From NCBI GenBank assembly GCA_010645155.1, contig CM021320.1:5532724-5596723 (forward strand): 64,000 nt of DNA, written 5' to 3'. The position numbers and the translations under genes are program-made. The notes under the pieces were generated by a model that saw nothing but the letters and a program-made list of their open reading frames with translations, had not been told where the DNA came from and did not search any database. The DNA is from Tigriopus japonicus. Its lineage: Eukaryota; Arthropoda; Copepoda; Harpacticoida; Harpacticidae. Shown in pieces: positions 24,331-36,130 of the stretch; position 1 is the stretch's first letter; each line of letters starts with the position of its first letter.

Positions 24331-27300
24331 AGCCCAAGAAGGCCCTTAAAACCGTGCAGCTCTGCAGTGAATTTGAACGAAATTGCCAAAAAACGATAGA
24401 AAGAGGTATTTGATAGCAAACATCACTTAAGAACAAAGTTGCAGCATGAGAAAGCGCTCCTTTTCCTGCCATTAATTTCTATACTGATGTTTTCTGTTCT
24501 CAGGAATTATTCGAAACTGAGCTGCTTCAGATCAATGTCTTGCACAAAATTGAGAATGGATCTCAATTAAACGCATGTATAACTTGAATATAAGAATACC
24601 AACTTCAGACAACGGGTTCAAATGAAGTTTCATGAAAATTGAGCATGTTTTTTTGGAAAACTGTGGCCCTGTTATTAACATTGAAACTTACACCCAAAGC
24701 ATCCACACTATTCCCCCCAAAAAACATCATTTTTAGTCAATATTTTACCGTCTGAAATGCTGAAACCCATTAGATACCAAATATCAACATTTTGACAGGC
24801 CAAACTGAGAGGAAGCACAATATTGAACAAATTATTCATCAACTTATGATTTATGAGTTGTTGATGATTTCCTCTGAATGATTATTCATGCAGAATGAAG
24901 AAAAGAACAGATCACTGTCGTGGAGCTTTATATTCTTCACTTTGATGGTGTTGTTAGCTACTTATAATCTGGAACCATTGGTATTTCAGGAAAAGTTGAA
25001 TAGGTTTGATAATGAGTGGTAAACGTGATTTGCCCAAGAGTGGGTTGCCTTTAATCATCTCTAAGAGACAGTTAAACATACCAGAATGATGTCTAGACAA
25101 TTCATCCATTGATTTAGTAAAAAAATATTGAATATTGAGTCCATTACACTTCCCTATCGTTCACTCCATAGGGCCTCATTGGGCTCTCAAAAACAACAAC
25201 AAACAGCTGTCTTCGCATCCTCTCCTGTAAGTATATCCATGGGGAAATGCACTCAGCATGCAACGGCCTCTCGCAAGTGTCACAATCGCCATTTAGGGCA
25301 ACACGACTGTCAACTGACTTTCGCGCACTTGAAGCAAGATCCTGTCTTCACTCTTGATTTGGCGACGCAAAGAGAACCGTCCATATCTCCAGCTTCAGAA
25401 AGAGTTCCGAGTATGTAGCACAGTACCACAATGAAAGCTGTTCCAAATTGTCGAGCGAGCTGTGAACGAACTGCGAGCGAACTTGTCACGTGCATACCAA
25501 TCAAGAATGGGTCAGGGGTCAATCTTAGCCTCTCCTTTGAAGATCGGCTTGTCACAATGATCACGGGTAACCTACAGTATGTATCCAACCAAACCACTAA
25601 AAACTCAAAAATCGTTTGATTTCCGACCCAAAACCACGAAAACCACTGGACCGGTGTAACCTGCCGTCTCGACTCGGCAGGTAGACTTTTATTCATAAAA
25701 TTAAAACATCTATGCCTAAAGAATTGGCCTTGCCATTTGTGAATCATTTTTTTCGATTGTTGAAATGAAATCTGCGAATTGGCGAAATGTTCGTTGATCG
25801 AAATGCAAGTTGCACCATTTGCAACTTGCCAAATGAATTACGCAATACATCATTATTTTAATCTAATTGATCAGTTTGAAATTTAAAAAAGAGCGTTTAA
25901 ATGCCGAAAAGCATTTAGGTTACCTTTGCCAATAAGAAGGCCGAATATTTTATACAACCATCTTTTGTTCTAATCTTGTTCTAATTCTAACCGCCAAGCC
26001 GATAGTATGATCTAATAAAATGCTAAGTGGGGAAATCCGAGAAGAGTACAGATTTGTACGTCTGACTTCTTCAAGTTCTGTGACTGACCGACCGACTTGT
26101 GGAAAAACTACACCACAACCAACGTTACGGAATTGTAATAAATAGGTGCATAGCACGTAGTCTCTTCATAGTTCAAAAGCATTTCTTTTTAAAATCTATT
26201 TCTCGGGGCCCAGCTTATTCTGTTTTTTCCTTCTGCATTTTCAAATCTCCTCCAGACTTTCAAAGAATGAAGAATCCTTTGCCTAATTTGCCGAGAACTA
26301 CTCTCTCCAATCTACTTGGTAGGCTCTCTGCAGTGATTCTGCTTGTAAAGAACTTTCTCCCAGGAAAGACACGGGACGGTCAATGACAGTGCGACTCTTT
26401 TACTCATTGAACTAAGGGCCTGATAGAGCCTGGGATATAATATTATAATGATAATAATGCAGTAATTTATTTCAAAAAGGACTTCTGAAATATGACCTTC
26501 ATATAGTTTTGATTTGACAATGTGTCCCTTTCGGGTTGGGCCGAAAATCCAAATGGATACATAACACGGCCATCAAGTAAGTAGGAAATGTAACCATGCA
26601 TACTAGACATATTAATGGATTTGGGTGAGTAGGGGTGTGTGTGTGCAGAGTAGGGGCAGGGGGCTGGTTATGTTTCATATTTGGGTTTTTGTGCTCAAAT
26701 ACAGGCACACCTTACAATTGCTGATATACAGTAACAATCAGAACAATACCCCCTCTAGAATTGTGGTTTTCATTAGCCCGTTATATGTAGTTATTAGAGA
26801 GGAATCGCATGTCTCTTGTAAAATACTTGGTCGAACTAGAGCGCTCTAGGTCGAACAGTGCTCACGGCCAAATTGTTTGATCGAGGGAGCTTTCTTTCAA
26901 AGAGATCATCTCCCCTAATAGTTTCGAGCTATATAGTAACCAAGTCGATTGTTCATAGAGCATAAAGCGAAATTAAGTTCCTAGAACTCCCCACCACTGG
27001 TTGCCAACCCCATTGGCTCCCTTCTTCCCAGTATCTAGCTCATGCTTTTGGCAGTTGTTGTCTTGGATGGCACCAGGCAAATCCGTGGAATTGTCACTTT
27101 CGTATGTTGAGTGCGTCAGTCTCTCTGTCAGTGTACTGAGCTAAGGTAAAGTGTAATCATTACTTTAAACAGGTAAACTTGGTTGTCAGTACGTGATATG
27201 AAGAGCCATTTTTATCAAAACAAACGCTAAGTTAATTCGTGGAAGTCTCTGAAGCATGGAGAATGATGAAACTCGCTTACCAACCCAAATGCCAAATTCC

Positions 27301-28462
27301 TGAGGGCAACTGACAGACATCCCAAGTTTACCAGATGGTGACAATCAAGATCAGGAATGTTTAAACAGGGAGTGAGTTGAGTTAAAACTTGATGATCAGT
27401 GTGTGACTGTAAACAACCACACTTCTCAAGTTGTTGAACACACGACATCAAATAATAGTACGTCTACCATTGTTCACGGAGAAGCAACAAAAAATTTAAC
27501 CATAAGCAAGAAGTAATTGTCAATGTCGTAACCGATCTTATTTATTTGCGCAAGTCAGTTAAAAATATGTCGTTTCAAAAATTTTTTTGCAACGATTTAG
27601 TCTTAAAGATTATAGAATACAATTCAATTTGCGAATTATTGATGTCTCGTTTAAATCGTTTTCAATTCCTGAAAAGATTTAATTGGCCATGGTTTTAATT
27701 CGTATAAAACCTGTGCTTATTCATTACTTTCAATGAATGTGTATATGAATCTGTTTTGCAAGTGTTAAAGAAATATGTTTGCCCCGAACATGCATTCGAG
27801 AGTTTTTCTTGCATTAGACCTGTTATATAATTGCAATTGATATTACAGTTCCACTTGGGTTTAAAAAATAATGTAATGGAAAGTAATTCAATTACTTTTT
27901 GAAAGTAATTGTAATTGTAATTCATTACATTTGAAAAGCAATTGGCACAGGTCTGCTTGTACCCAATAATCTTAAATTCAACTTTTACTACATTCATAAA
28001 ACATCATTGGATCCTGTCAGAGCCATCTAATGTGATGGATCGCTCAATTAGTTTGAGGAAATGTCCCAAAAATAATTGCCTTTAAACAAATAATATTCAA
28101 AAGGTGGCAAGTAATTTTGTTATGAAATTCTCTTGTCAGCACCCTCAACGTTTCATTTATTTTCATTTTCATTGTGGTGCAAAATGTTCAGTCAGCATAA
28201 CTGCCTTAAAAGTAGATTTTCTAATCAAGGAAGGAAGAATAAAACACCTCATATGTATTTCATCCTCCTGAAACATCACAAATAATTTTGTCAAGATTTT
28301 ACTTTCACAGATATGAAATGAGGTACGTTGCTAAATAAGCTCTTCAGATAAAAGGTCTGCGTCGATTTGCTTCATTTTCGTCTTTACATATCCCACCTAT
28401 CTCAAGTTAAACTTTTAGCTGATTTAAAACTCGAAGCACACAAGTGCTTACTGCCCTTTGTT
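24331..28462. other. Intergenic; one possible secreted peptide ORF, otherwise no gene
   Basis: No confident gene. The longest frame (minus, 25310-25747) contains from its ATG near 25492 a hydrophobic segment FGTAFIVVLCYILGTLSEAG followed by a short Cys-containing tail ending CFKCAKVS. This would fit a small secreted peptide or a signal-peptide exon, but splice sites and homology are lacking. Near 27865-27935 is a low-complexity run of GTAATT/AAGTAATT units resembling the ends of some hAT-type MITEs. Confidence 0.4.
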
Positions 28463-28534
28463 CATAATGTGGTCTCTTGGTTAGGAGAGTCGGCTTTCAC
28501 CCAGCAGGCTCGAGTTCAATGCCCGGTGTGAAAA
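28463..28534 (+). tRNA. tRNA-Glu(TTC)-like sequence, probably a pseudogene or SINE head
   Basis: The sequence GTGGTCTCTTGGTTAGGA matches the D-arm region of eukaryotic tRNA-Glu. CTTTCAC forms the anticodon loop with anticodon TTC at 28496-28498. GAGTTCAATGCCCGGTGTG matches the T-arm and start of the 3' acceptor strand. The anticodon stem pairs at four of five positions (with one G-T) and the T-stem at four of five (with one G-T). The acceptor stem pairs poorly, with mismatches at several positions including the first two, and the B box departs from GGTTCGANTCC. A functional tRNA is unlikely; a decayed gene or a tRNA-derived SINE fits better. Confidence 0.5.
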
Positions 28535-29520
28535 TTCTTGGGTTTGAATTTCATGGTGTACTTTTGCAAACCAGCCACGGTAAAAACAAGCACTTTCTTT
28601 GCATTTTAAGAAGACCATAAGGCGACAATTTCACTCTCTCTCTCTCTGTCACACAACACAAGTACATTCACATCAATAATGGCTATATTAGTAATATTAA
28701 GTGCTCTCACACACTCACACACATTAAACAAAATATAACATAAGATTGCACCCAGAAAGACCACGTAAAATGGTGCTTTTGCATCAACCATACTGTGTAA
28801 CACTAATACTTGCTTCAGCTGAGTCTGAGGATTAAATGATTAGTCAAACTCACCTTTAGGTATATGATCATCCGGGTTCACGATCAAGCTCGTCTTTGTG
28901 TCTTCAGAGTGCTTTGCATGCAGTACAGCCCATTTCGATTCTAGGGTACAGACAGATTCGATCGGAGAAAACGACCTACTCCAAGCAAGCCAGTTAAACA
29001 AACCTCCGACGAACTGGGTTAATGATTTGACAAGGGGGAGCACATCTCAGTCAAAAAAATGAATGGCATCGAGATTCGAGAATGCCACCTCTCTTCACAA
29101 GTCTTGGTTGGGTTATTGGTTAATTGCAAACCTGTCCTGTCTCTTAATCAGCAGTTCCGTAGACAAAGGTAAGATTGCAATGTAGAAATGTCAAGAACCA
29201 GGAAAATCGAATAATAATTTCAAGCACATTGAACTTTAAACATCATTTATTCTACACTTAGAGCACGATGGTACATGATTATCACACAATCTCAAAGCAT
29301 GATTGTTTGGATGCTAGTACGTGGTGATGCAATGGTACAAGTGAAAAGGTGCCAACGCGATTAAAAGTGTAACATAAACTGATTAAGTTTAGAGGCACAC
29401 CCTGGAGCTTCTTTTAAAACTTTCTCCCCACAATGGCTGGCTCCATTGTCAATCAATCCTTATTCCAGTTTCCATCGGCAACACTTTCGCCAATGTCGAT
29501 TCTGTTGACGACACAAATGA
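28535..29520. other. Intergenic with simple repeats
   Basis: This stretch contains CT-rich (near 28633-28650) and CACA-rich (near 28705-28722) microsatellites. A block at 29028-29060 (TGACAAGGGGG ... CAGTCAAAAAAA) recurs at 3403-3435. No gene is recognised. Confidence 0.5.
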
Positions 29521-29526
29521 CTGGCA

Positions 29527-29566
29527 TATAAAACGTCTAAGAAAAAGAAATTGGTCGCCGTCAGTC
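29527..29566 (+). promoter_or_regulatory. Candidate core promoter: TATA box plus TCAGT initiator
   Basis: TATAAAA lies at 29527-29533 and TCAGTCAGTCAG begins at 29561. TCAGT is the arthropod initiator consensus. The spacing (36 bp from the first T of TATA to the A of TCAGT) is slightly longer than the usual 30-32 bp. Downstream lies a run of TTCG and CAGT tetranucleotides and then GC-richer sequence to about 29910. The first ATG (near 29599) opens only a 31-codon frame, so any transcript would need splicing or would be non-coding. Confidence 0.35.
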
Positions 29567-29739
29567 AGTCAGTTCGTTCGTTCGTCAGTCAGTCATTGAT
29601 GGTGCAAAGAATGAACGAACGTCCTTGGCCCACTTCCACACCGCTTCTCTGTTACTTCTCTTGGACGACTCCAATCAACAACGACGTTGCTTGAAGAGTG
29701 CCAGAGAGAAGTCAGTGCCAACAACAACTTCGACTTTGA

Positions 29740-30057
29740 CTACGTTTTCATCGTCCACTTCTGGCACAACCTCAATACTCGAGTACACAACAGCATGATA
29801 CCCGCTCCTACTATGCACAGTTGAAAGAATCCAAAGAGCAAAACCACACCATCGCTCTCTACAGACCAGGGCAACTGCCCAACTGGATTCAAGCTATTAA
29901 GTCTTAAATATGTGTCTTTAACCTTGCCAAGATATAAAAAAATAATTCGCTTAATTCGATCCATCAAACACAGTCTTTGCCACGTGATTGTGATATTGGT
30001 TTGGCTACGCGTGTTAAAAGACAAGAACCAGTAAAGGTTGAACAACCAACTTGTCAA
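29740..30057 (-). CDS. Hypothetical ORF with one hydrophobic segment
   Basis: A 105-codon minus-strand frame whose only feature is a likely membrane helix near its end (GVVLLFGFFQLCIVGAGIML). I do not recognise it. The frame opens within GC-richer sequence shared with the plus-strand candidate transcript at 29561, so it may be a shadow. Just upstream on the minus strand (30070-30201) a 43-codon ATG frame with a signal-like start, MDPKLSLFYNFLSLLASS, overlaps a second open frame. No splice-linked gene model could be built. Confidence 0.15.
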   Translation of the reverse strand: MTSWLFNLYWFLSFNTRSQTNITITWQRLCLMDRIKRIIFLYLGKVKDTYLRLNSLNPVGQLPWSVESDGVVLLFGFFQLCIVGAGIMLLCTRVLRLCQKWTMKT

Positions 30058-30958
30058 ATGGTTCTGAATTCATTCCACAAAAAGCTTCGTGCTCGAGATC
30101 GTACAAAACGTTTCCTTGAAGTCCTGGAAGGTGCAGTTTGATCTCACTGACGATGCCAATAAACTTAAGAAGTTGTAAAAGAGAGAAAGTTTTGGATCCA
30201 TGTGAGTTTATGATATGTATTTATATTGTTTCAAAACATCACATGTTATGAGACGTACTCGAAGCAAGGATCTTTCACTAGAAGGAGGGCCAAGCACCTA
30301 ACGTCAAAAAATAGATTTGAAAAATGTTGTCGAATTAGAATTCAAGTCTACTGAGAAGAGCAATGTGAAAGTTAATTTGTACAAAATATAGTGGTTTGTC
30401 AGCGTTGATAGAACAATAGCCAAGCTGATGCTACTTATGCAGAGGCTGTTGTCGTCCGATTAATCGAATGGTTGGTCTCAATTCATGGAATTTGGTTCAA
30501 GTTGGAAAGTTTCTTGGCTTGGTGTCTGCATCTGATTGTTTTCTCTTACTCTCTCCACAATTAGGTTTGGGGTGAGTAAGTCGGTGGCTCTGAGCCAAGA
30601 AAGTAGATAGCAAAACTGATTTGGGTGCGTTGCTTTGTTGATCAGACAAGACCTACTCATTCGCAGCCTCATCATGATCAGGGGTTTGGATAACCCATGG
30701 GATTTCTCTCAGCAGGTCAATGAACCAAGGATGAACGTTTGAGAAAGTTCCCTTTTCACAGTCTGATATGGACTAGTATTAGAAAATGGCAAAAACATGT
30801 CGTTGAGTGAGATTTCTCCATCGCCTTCCTTCTCTGCCAGAGCTAAAGGTGAATGGTTGTTGCATGGAGTGAGTGGTGGGAGAAGTACAGGTGAAACACA
30901 AGGTGACCGCTGGCTGATTATTATCGTCAGGATTGAAGATTCTTCCGTCGGCCCACTT

Positions 30959-31303
30959 TCAGGCCTTTTTCTTTCGCTCAGCGTTCAAGGCTGAGATGGC
31001 ACTGACGGATCCAAACAGGACCTTGGCAGTCACTTGAATGGGTGGAACACTGAAACTCTGGCCTGACACTCCTCCGCCAACGCCCGAGCAATTGTTGTTG
31101 TTGGCGTTGGTGCTACCAAACGTATTGAAGACGGGACCTTTGGCTCCCGAGGAGGGATAAGAACCCGACGCACATGACTGATGGTGACACTGGGAACAAA
31201 AATCTGAAGAGCCGGGCCAACTGCCTTTGGAGCAATTGTTATTGTTGTTATTATTATTGTTGTTGTTGAAGTTATTATTGTTGTTGTTATTGTTCCCCGA
31301 CAT
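30959..31303 (-). CDS. Asparagine-homopolymer protein or first coding exon
   Basis: The frame opens with ATG at 31303 (MSGNNNN...), followed by about 20 Asn residues in runs broken by one Phe. A Ser/Gly/Cys-rich segment follows (CSQCHHQSC, SYPSSGAKGPVFNTFGS), then VPPIQVTAKVLFGSVSAISA and NAERKKKA before a stop. The Asn tract is coded by an AAC/AAT microsatellite seen as GTT/ATT on the plus strand (about 31232-31290). Composition is richer in GC than the flanks, and the tail has a regular codon pattern, so it may be real: a 114-aa protein or the 5' exon of a larger gene read in this frame. I do not recognise the family. Upstream sequence (31304-31560) looks like a promoter or 5' UTR. Confidence 0.4.
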   Translation of the reverse strand: MSGNNNNNNNNFNNNNNNNNNNNCSKGSWPGSSDFCSQCHHQSCASGSYPSSGAKGPVFNTFGSTNANNNNCSGVGGGVSGQSFSVPPIQVTAKVLFGSVSAISALNAERKKKA

Positions 31304-34300
31304 GATGAGAAATTTGGTTTAGAAGGATCACGGAGCCACTTCTAGATGGAAAATGTACCACATGAGAGATGTGGTTAATAAGAGCTCCGTCTCGTCCCTC
31401 ACTTCGTCTCAGACTCCGGACTCGAAGATTTCCATTCCCTTGCTCAAATCCTTGTTGAAACACTCTCCTTGAACGCGACGCCCTCGCCTCTGTTCTCGAT
31501 CAAGATTCACGTCCTCCTTGGCATTCGCTCGGTGAGCGCAATCACAACACTCACACACATACTCTAAACCACGTTTTCATGCCCTTCTTTCTTCCCCTCA
31601 TGATTGGTACACACTCATGGATGGATCTGGCTAACTCTAGGCTGAGCTACATGCAAGAAACGAAGGAAGCCATGCACACTCACTCACGTACTACAACAAG
31701 CACATGGTCAGCTCCTTCGAAGAGCTCGAAGAGGACACTTCTTTTTCTTCTTCTTCTTCTCCGTCAGTCTTGCTCCCCATGAAAGGGATCTGTGGATGGA
31801 TGGAAGGGAGGCACTCACTCACTCCTTCCAGGAACCTACTTCTATATACCTCTTCCTCCCTGACGTCCACTCAAATGTAGGTCTAAATTTTCCAACGCTG
31901 TTGACTCACCCACCGTTCATATGCATTCTTCGCTTTGGCAGATTGCTCGGGCAACAAGCAATCGCTTGCGGACGAAAGAAACATCTCGGATAAAAGTCAT
32001 TTTGAAACTCCTTGGTGGACCCGAGGTCCGTGCGTGTATCCGGATGAGAAATGATGGAGTCGTGCGACTACATCCTTGCAAAAACAAGATTGTCGTCCAT
32101 GTAGTGGGCCCACGGTTGGCCATCTATCTTCCGCTTTTAATCTTGAAAGTACCCATGCCCGCGATACGAACAACGCCATATTGCTCTTGGGTTTATTATG
32201 GCACAACGCCCTCCATCCAGAAATGCAAAAGTGCCCTTTGAACGTGGCTCTTGTTCACCTACATTCATTGCTGAGCAATCTGAAAAATGATTTCCTGAAG
32301 TGCCAGGATCAACAAAGGACTCATTCAAGAAACACCACCACCCTCCATGGATCCACTTCCTGCTCAAGCAATGTTACACCTACTGTGTGTGCATGGCCTG
32401 ATTTCCTACTCAAGCGTTGGTGCCTTGGCTGTATCTCAGTTCTTTGTTCGTTTTTGGGAAAACGCATACAACTCAAGAGTCCAACGATACAACCATCCCC
32501 AGGATCGTCATCATTATCATCATCATCCTGGCTCCTTCATGAGTGGTTGTTCAGTTTCTCCCTTTTCCTTTCTCTTTTTCTCGTCGTTCCTTCTCCCCAA
32601 GGTGGATGATATGCTTTTTTGGCTCCAGACAGGCTTTAAAAACTTGAAGCAAGTGACCAAGCTCTCCAGGATGAAGTAAACGTACTTGCACATTCTCGTC
32701 CGTCCTTCTCGGCATTCAGAGCAAAACTCGACCATCACTAGGGTGGTGGCGGTGGTGGTTGGTGGTTCCTTCAATGGCTGGATGGAAAGATAGCGAGTGA
32801 GAGAGTGAGCCGTTGGTTGCCTTTGGTTCGTTGCCAGACTGAAACTAAAAGCAAGGAGAGAGAAAATAGGTTAAACGAAGAAGGAAATTCGACGTTGTTG
32901 TTGTTGCCACTTGAATCGACAGCGCACCTTACTTCGTATGAAGCACCTGTATGATACCCAGGACTGTGGGTAAGTGAAGGCACCAGACAGGAGTGTACGG
33001 ACGCAACATATTCACATCTACCATATGTGAATGTGCCAGGAGCATTGGTGAAAGGAACTTCAAAGGAAGAAGGATCTCTTTCTCTCTTGTTCTCCCTCCT
33101 CTCCCCCTGTTTTAGGGACCTCGGGGACTACTTACTCTCCGTGTCGTCAAGCAAACTCTGGCTTCTATTTTAGAGTACGTTTCGTCGTCCTAGATGGGCA
33201 AATTTGCTCCTTTGGTCTTCAAAAAAAGACCGACCATTAGAAAAATACCCTACCTACCTATTTCAATTGTTAGGTCTGCATTTTTCGTATTCCGGCCAAG
33301 ATGATTTAGCTGGAATTTGGTCAATAATCTAAGATTCGTTGTTAGGATTACGAAAAAAAACACTTCATCAAGCTTTGCGATACTGCAAAATAGGACCAAA
33401 ATTTGATCCAGGAAATAACAAACTGTACGTATTTGTTTTTCGAATTCTATGAAATTTTACTAATATTTCAAATGACCTCCAAGAAGAGAAATAAAAAGTT
33501 TTTACTGCTTTTTCCTGATATCTATGATTTTGTGTGTCTCAATTTTTGAAAATAAATTATAATTATATTATCTATTGCGAGACTTTTCATTCTCATTGAA
33601 TACAATTTTGGCTAATGTTATGTAGTACAATTTGACGTATTGGGTTTGATCGACCCCGTTCGAGGCGTATGAGCCCTATATTTCTAACAAATCTTCGCAA
33701 ACATACTTTTCAGTGTTACCAAAATCTAACATCATCATGCCAGTTTTAAAGGTCAAACATACTAAAAGATAAATTTGCCCGAAATAAATGTCTCTTGTTA
33801 GAAAAGTATTTTCCAAGTAGGGTCCACGAACTTATCAGGGGGGTCTTCATACACCAAGAGCAATGGAGAGAAGAAAAACAGCGAGGAAGTGCTTAGATTG
33901 GGAAACTGTACAAGAGAATATGGTAATGAAGGAGAAGCAGGAATAGACAAATGGCACATAAGTTTGAAACCATTAGAGACTCCTAAACATAAGTTGATTA
34001 AAGAGGGTCAGAGTAATGATCATCTCATTTTGGATTCTCTCTTCTGATTGGTTGGTTCTGATTGAAGAAGAAATAGGCCAAAAGAAAAAAAACAAATACA
34101 CGGAGGAGCGTCAGAGAGTATTTTGTGGATTTTTTCAAATTTTAGACTTAACAAGAGGTTTTTCATTGCGTCTATTTCAATGCTCAAAATGTTTTATTTC
34201 ATCTAATAAGTCCTTGATCACAATGTTTTATGAAAAGTATGAATGGCCATTCTGACGCATCATTCACATCACTAGGAGTGTATTTTGTTTTGGTTTGCTA

Positions 34301-34522
34301 GCATCATGTGTTTTGTGTTACCTTGAAATAAATGACCACAAAAATTGGTTTCAGTTTTATCCAAGATAGTGATGTCAAGGATACTTTACTCACCAAAACT
34401 CATACCATTGGCTATGATGTCATTTCATAGCCAATTATGGATATGATATGATTGAGAATGGATGCCTCATTGTAATTTAGGATTCAATTTGTTTTATTGA
34501 TAATTTAAATCCAAGTGAAGAG
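31304..34522. other. Upstream and intergenic sequence, no gene assigned
   Basis: From about 31300 to 33150 the sequence is GC-richer with TCACTCAC and CTT-type simple repeats. Many overlapping frames of 60-177 codons occur on both strands (longest plus 32076-32609). Their translations are low-complexity or unrecognised and no consistent splicing emerges, so I read this as regulatory or UTR sequence. From 33150 to 34522 it returns to AT-rich intergenic DNA. Confidence 0.4.
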
Positions 34523-34867
34523 TATAGAGACGTGGACAGTTCCTCAAATCGGCACTAGGACGCCACCTGGTTTTAGTGTTTCTAGTTTTTGACGTGGTGA
34601 CTTTCCTTCAACGCCATTTGATATAATGCAATGCTCTACTTCTTTGGTGGTCAGTTACTAGACCATGCTCACTCAAATTGAGTGTTGGATGCAAGACGGA
34701 GAAACCAAAAACTTCGAAAAATTTCTGCTCATAATGAGTAATTTTGCATTCAAAGTTTTGGAGAGACTGCAAAAGCTTTGATCTTGGTAGTTTTTGCAAC
34801 GATTGTGGCGCAGCCTGAGCAGCCTACAAAGCTCAAAAATCGTGACAGTCCTTCACACGTCTCTATA
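34523..34867. mobile_element. Candidate Tc1/mariner-type MITE
   Basis: TATAGAGACGTG at 34523-34534 is perfectly mirrored by CACGTCTCTATA at 34856-34867. The outermost TA on each side can be the TA target duplication of this superfamily, leaving TAGAGACGTG as terminal inverted repeat. Just inside, GACAGTTCCTC and GACAGTCCTTC occur near the two ends in the same direction. The 345-bp interior has no transposase. The repeat is short, so chance pairing cannot be excluded. Confidence 0.4.
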
Positions 34868-35492
34868 ATGCTGTGTTAGTACACTGTAAATTGCGGAGGG
34901 AAAGATCAAAAGAGTAAACCTTCTTGGTAGAAATATTAAGTTAGAATGAATCCAAGAAACAGAGAGTTGATGGTTGATCTTCTAGAGAAACAAAAACGGC
35001 CAAAAAACAAGGCACAAACACTTCTTTAAAACCTCTTGTTGCTTTGCGGATTTTTATGAAAACAAAGATAGCTTACATTTCTGGATGAACTCAATTTCAA
35101 AAATTAGTCAGTAGTTTCTACAGTTAAAGTTTCAAAGTAAGAATTTTGTCTTTCTTTGTAATATTATTCTCAAATCAAAATCAGAAAACTTAAGGCCGCA
35201 AATGTACGTGTGTGCATCGTGATAACTTGCGACTGCCCGCTACTAAATGTCCAGTCGGACACCAAAATTACGCACCTCCTTGACTCGTAAAGTTTTGGCG
35301 AGTCGGACACTCGTAATTTCTCCGAATCCGCACAAATTGTGCGGAGGTTAAGACTGCCAGCCAAGTCTTGAAAATCATTAAAGGCTCCATTGAGTCTATT
35401 TTCACTAAAATTTAAAAATCAGCCTTATATTTGCAACTAATAAGGCTAATTATTGCAGAAAATGATTAAAATTGAGTATGGAGTACTTGAAA
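34868..35492. other. Intergenic with a small repeated motif
   Basis: GTCCAGTCGGAC occurs near 35250 and again near 35554, with CGAGTCGGACAC between them (near 35299). These could be part of a repeat family adjoining the RT fragment. No gene is seen. Confidence 0.4.
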
Positions 35493-35524
35493 TTATGCAA
35501 AAAACAATGGCATCCTTATTCTTT

Positions 35525-36050
35525 TAGTCAATGTTTGGTCACAGAATTTACGAGTGTCCAGTCGGACCTCGATCTTTCGTAACATAGGCCCCAGCTCGTC
35601 TGCATTTTGTAGATATTGTATTCTTTTGTTGTTGATGATGGGGCCTTGGTGAGAAAGGGCTTCGGGCAGATCGGATACATAGAGGTTGAAAAGGATTGGC
35701 GATAGTGGATCCCCCTGCGGAAGGCCGATGGATGTGAAGTAGCAGGGGGATAGGTCCTCACCAGATCGAATGGAGCATCTGAGTCCCGCGTAGATGTCCG
35801 CAAGCAGGACACAGATGGAACGCGGAATTCCCCATAGTTGGAGTTTGGAGAATAACCGCGTTCGGTCCACCCTGTCGAATGCTTTGGAAAAATCTACAAA
35901 GCATCCATATACTTTCCTCTTTGCTCCGATGTTTGATTGCACAATTTCGTAGAGGAGAGTGGCTGCCGAGGTGGTTGAGCGGCTTCTCCGGAATCCGAAT
36001 TGGAACTTGGGGAAAATGGCAGTAGATATTGTCAATGTCCATAGTGTGGC
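35525..36050 (-). pseudogene. Non-LTR reverse transcriptase fragment with lost catalytic box
   Basis: The minus frame shows FQFGFRRSRSTTSAATLL (RT block before the active site), then GCFVDFSKAFDRVDRTRLF with the first catalytic Asp, then GLPQGDPLSPILFNLYVSDLP. This order is standard for non-LTR reverse transcriptases. Where the (Y/F)xDD box should follow, the frame reads IQYLQNADELG, so the YADD motif is mutated. Downstream the frame runs into unrelated sequence (35493-35525). Upstream endonuclease and downstream thumb regions are absent. This is a dead fragment of roughly 175 codons, from a different region of RT than the fragments at 5.4 and 18.4 kb. Confidence 0.85.
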
Positions 36051-36130
36051 GTTATGCGTAAAACTTTCCATCCAAATTAAAACTTTATTTTCTCCGCAAG
36101 ACGATACCCCCAAAAAAATCCAGTTACAGT

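Noticed and set aside
32076..32609. 177-codon plus frame, the longest in the 31-33 kb region
   Set aside because: The translation is Ser/Leu-rich and low in complexity, overlaps equal-length frames on both strands, and matches no family I know.
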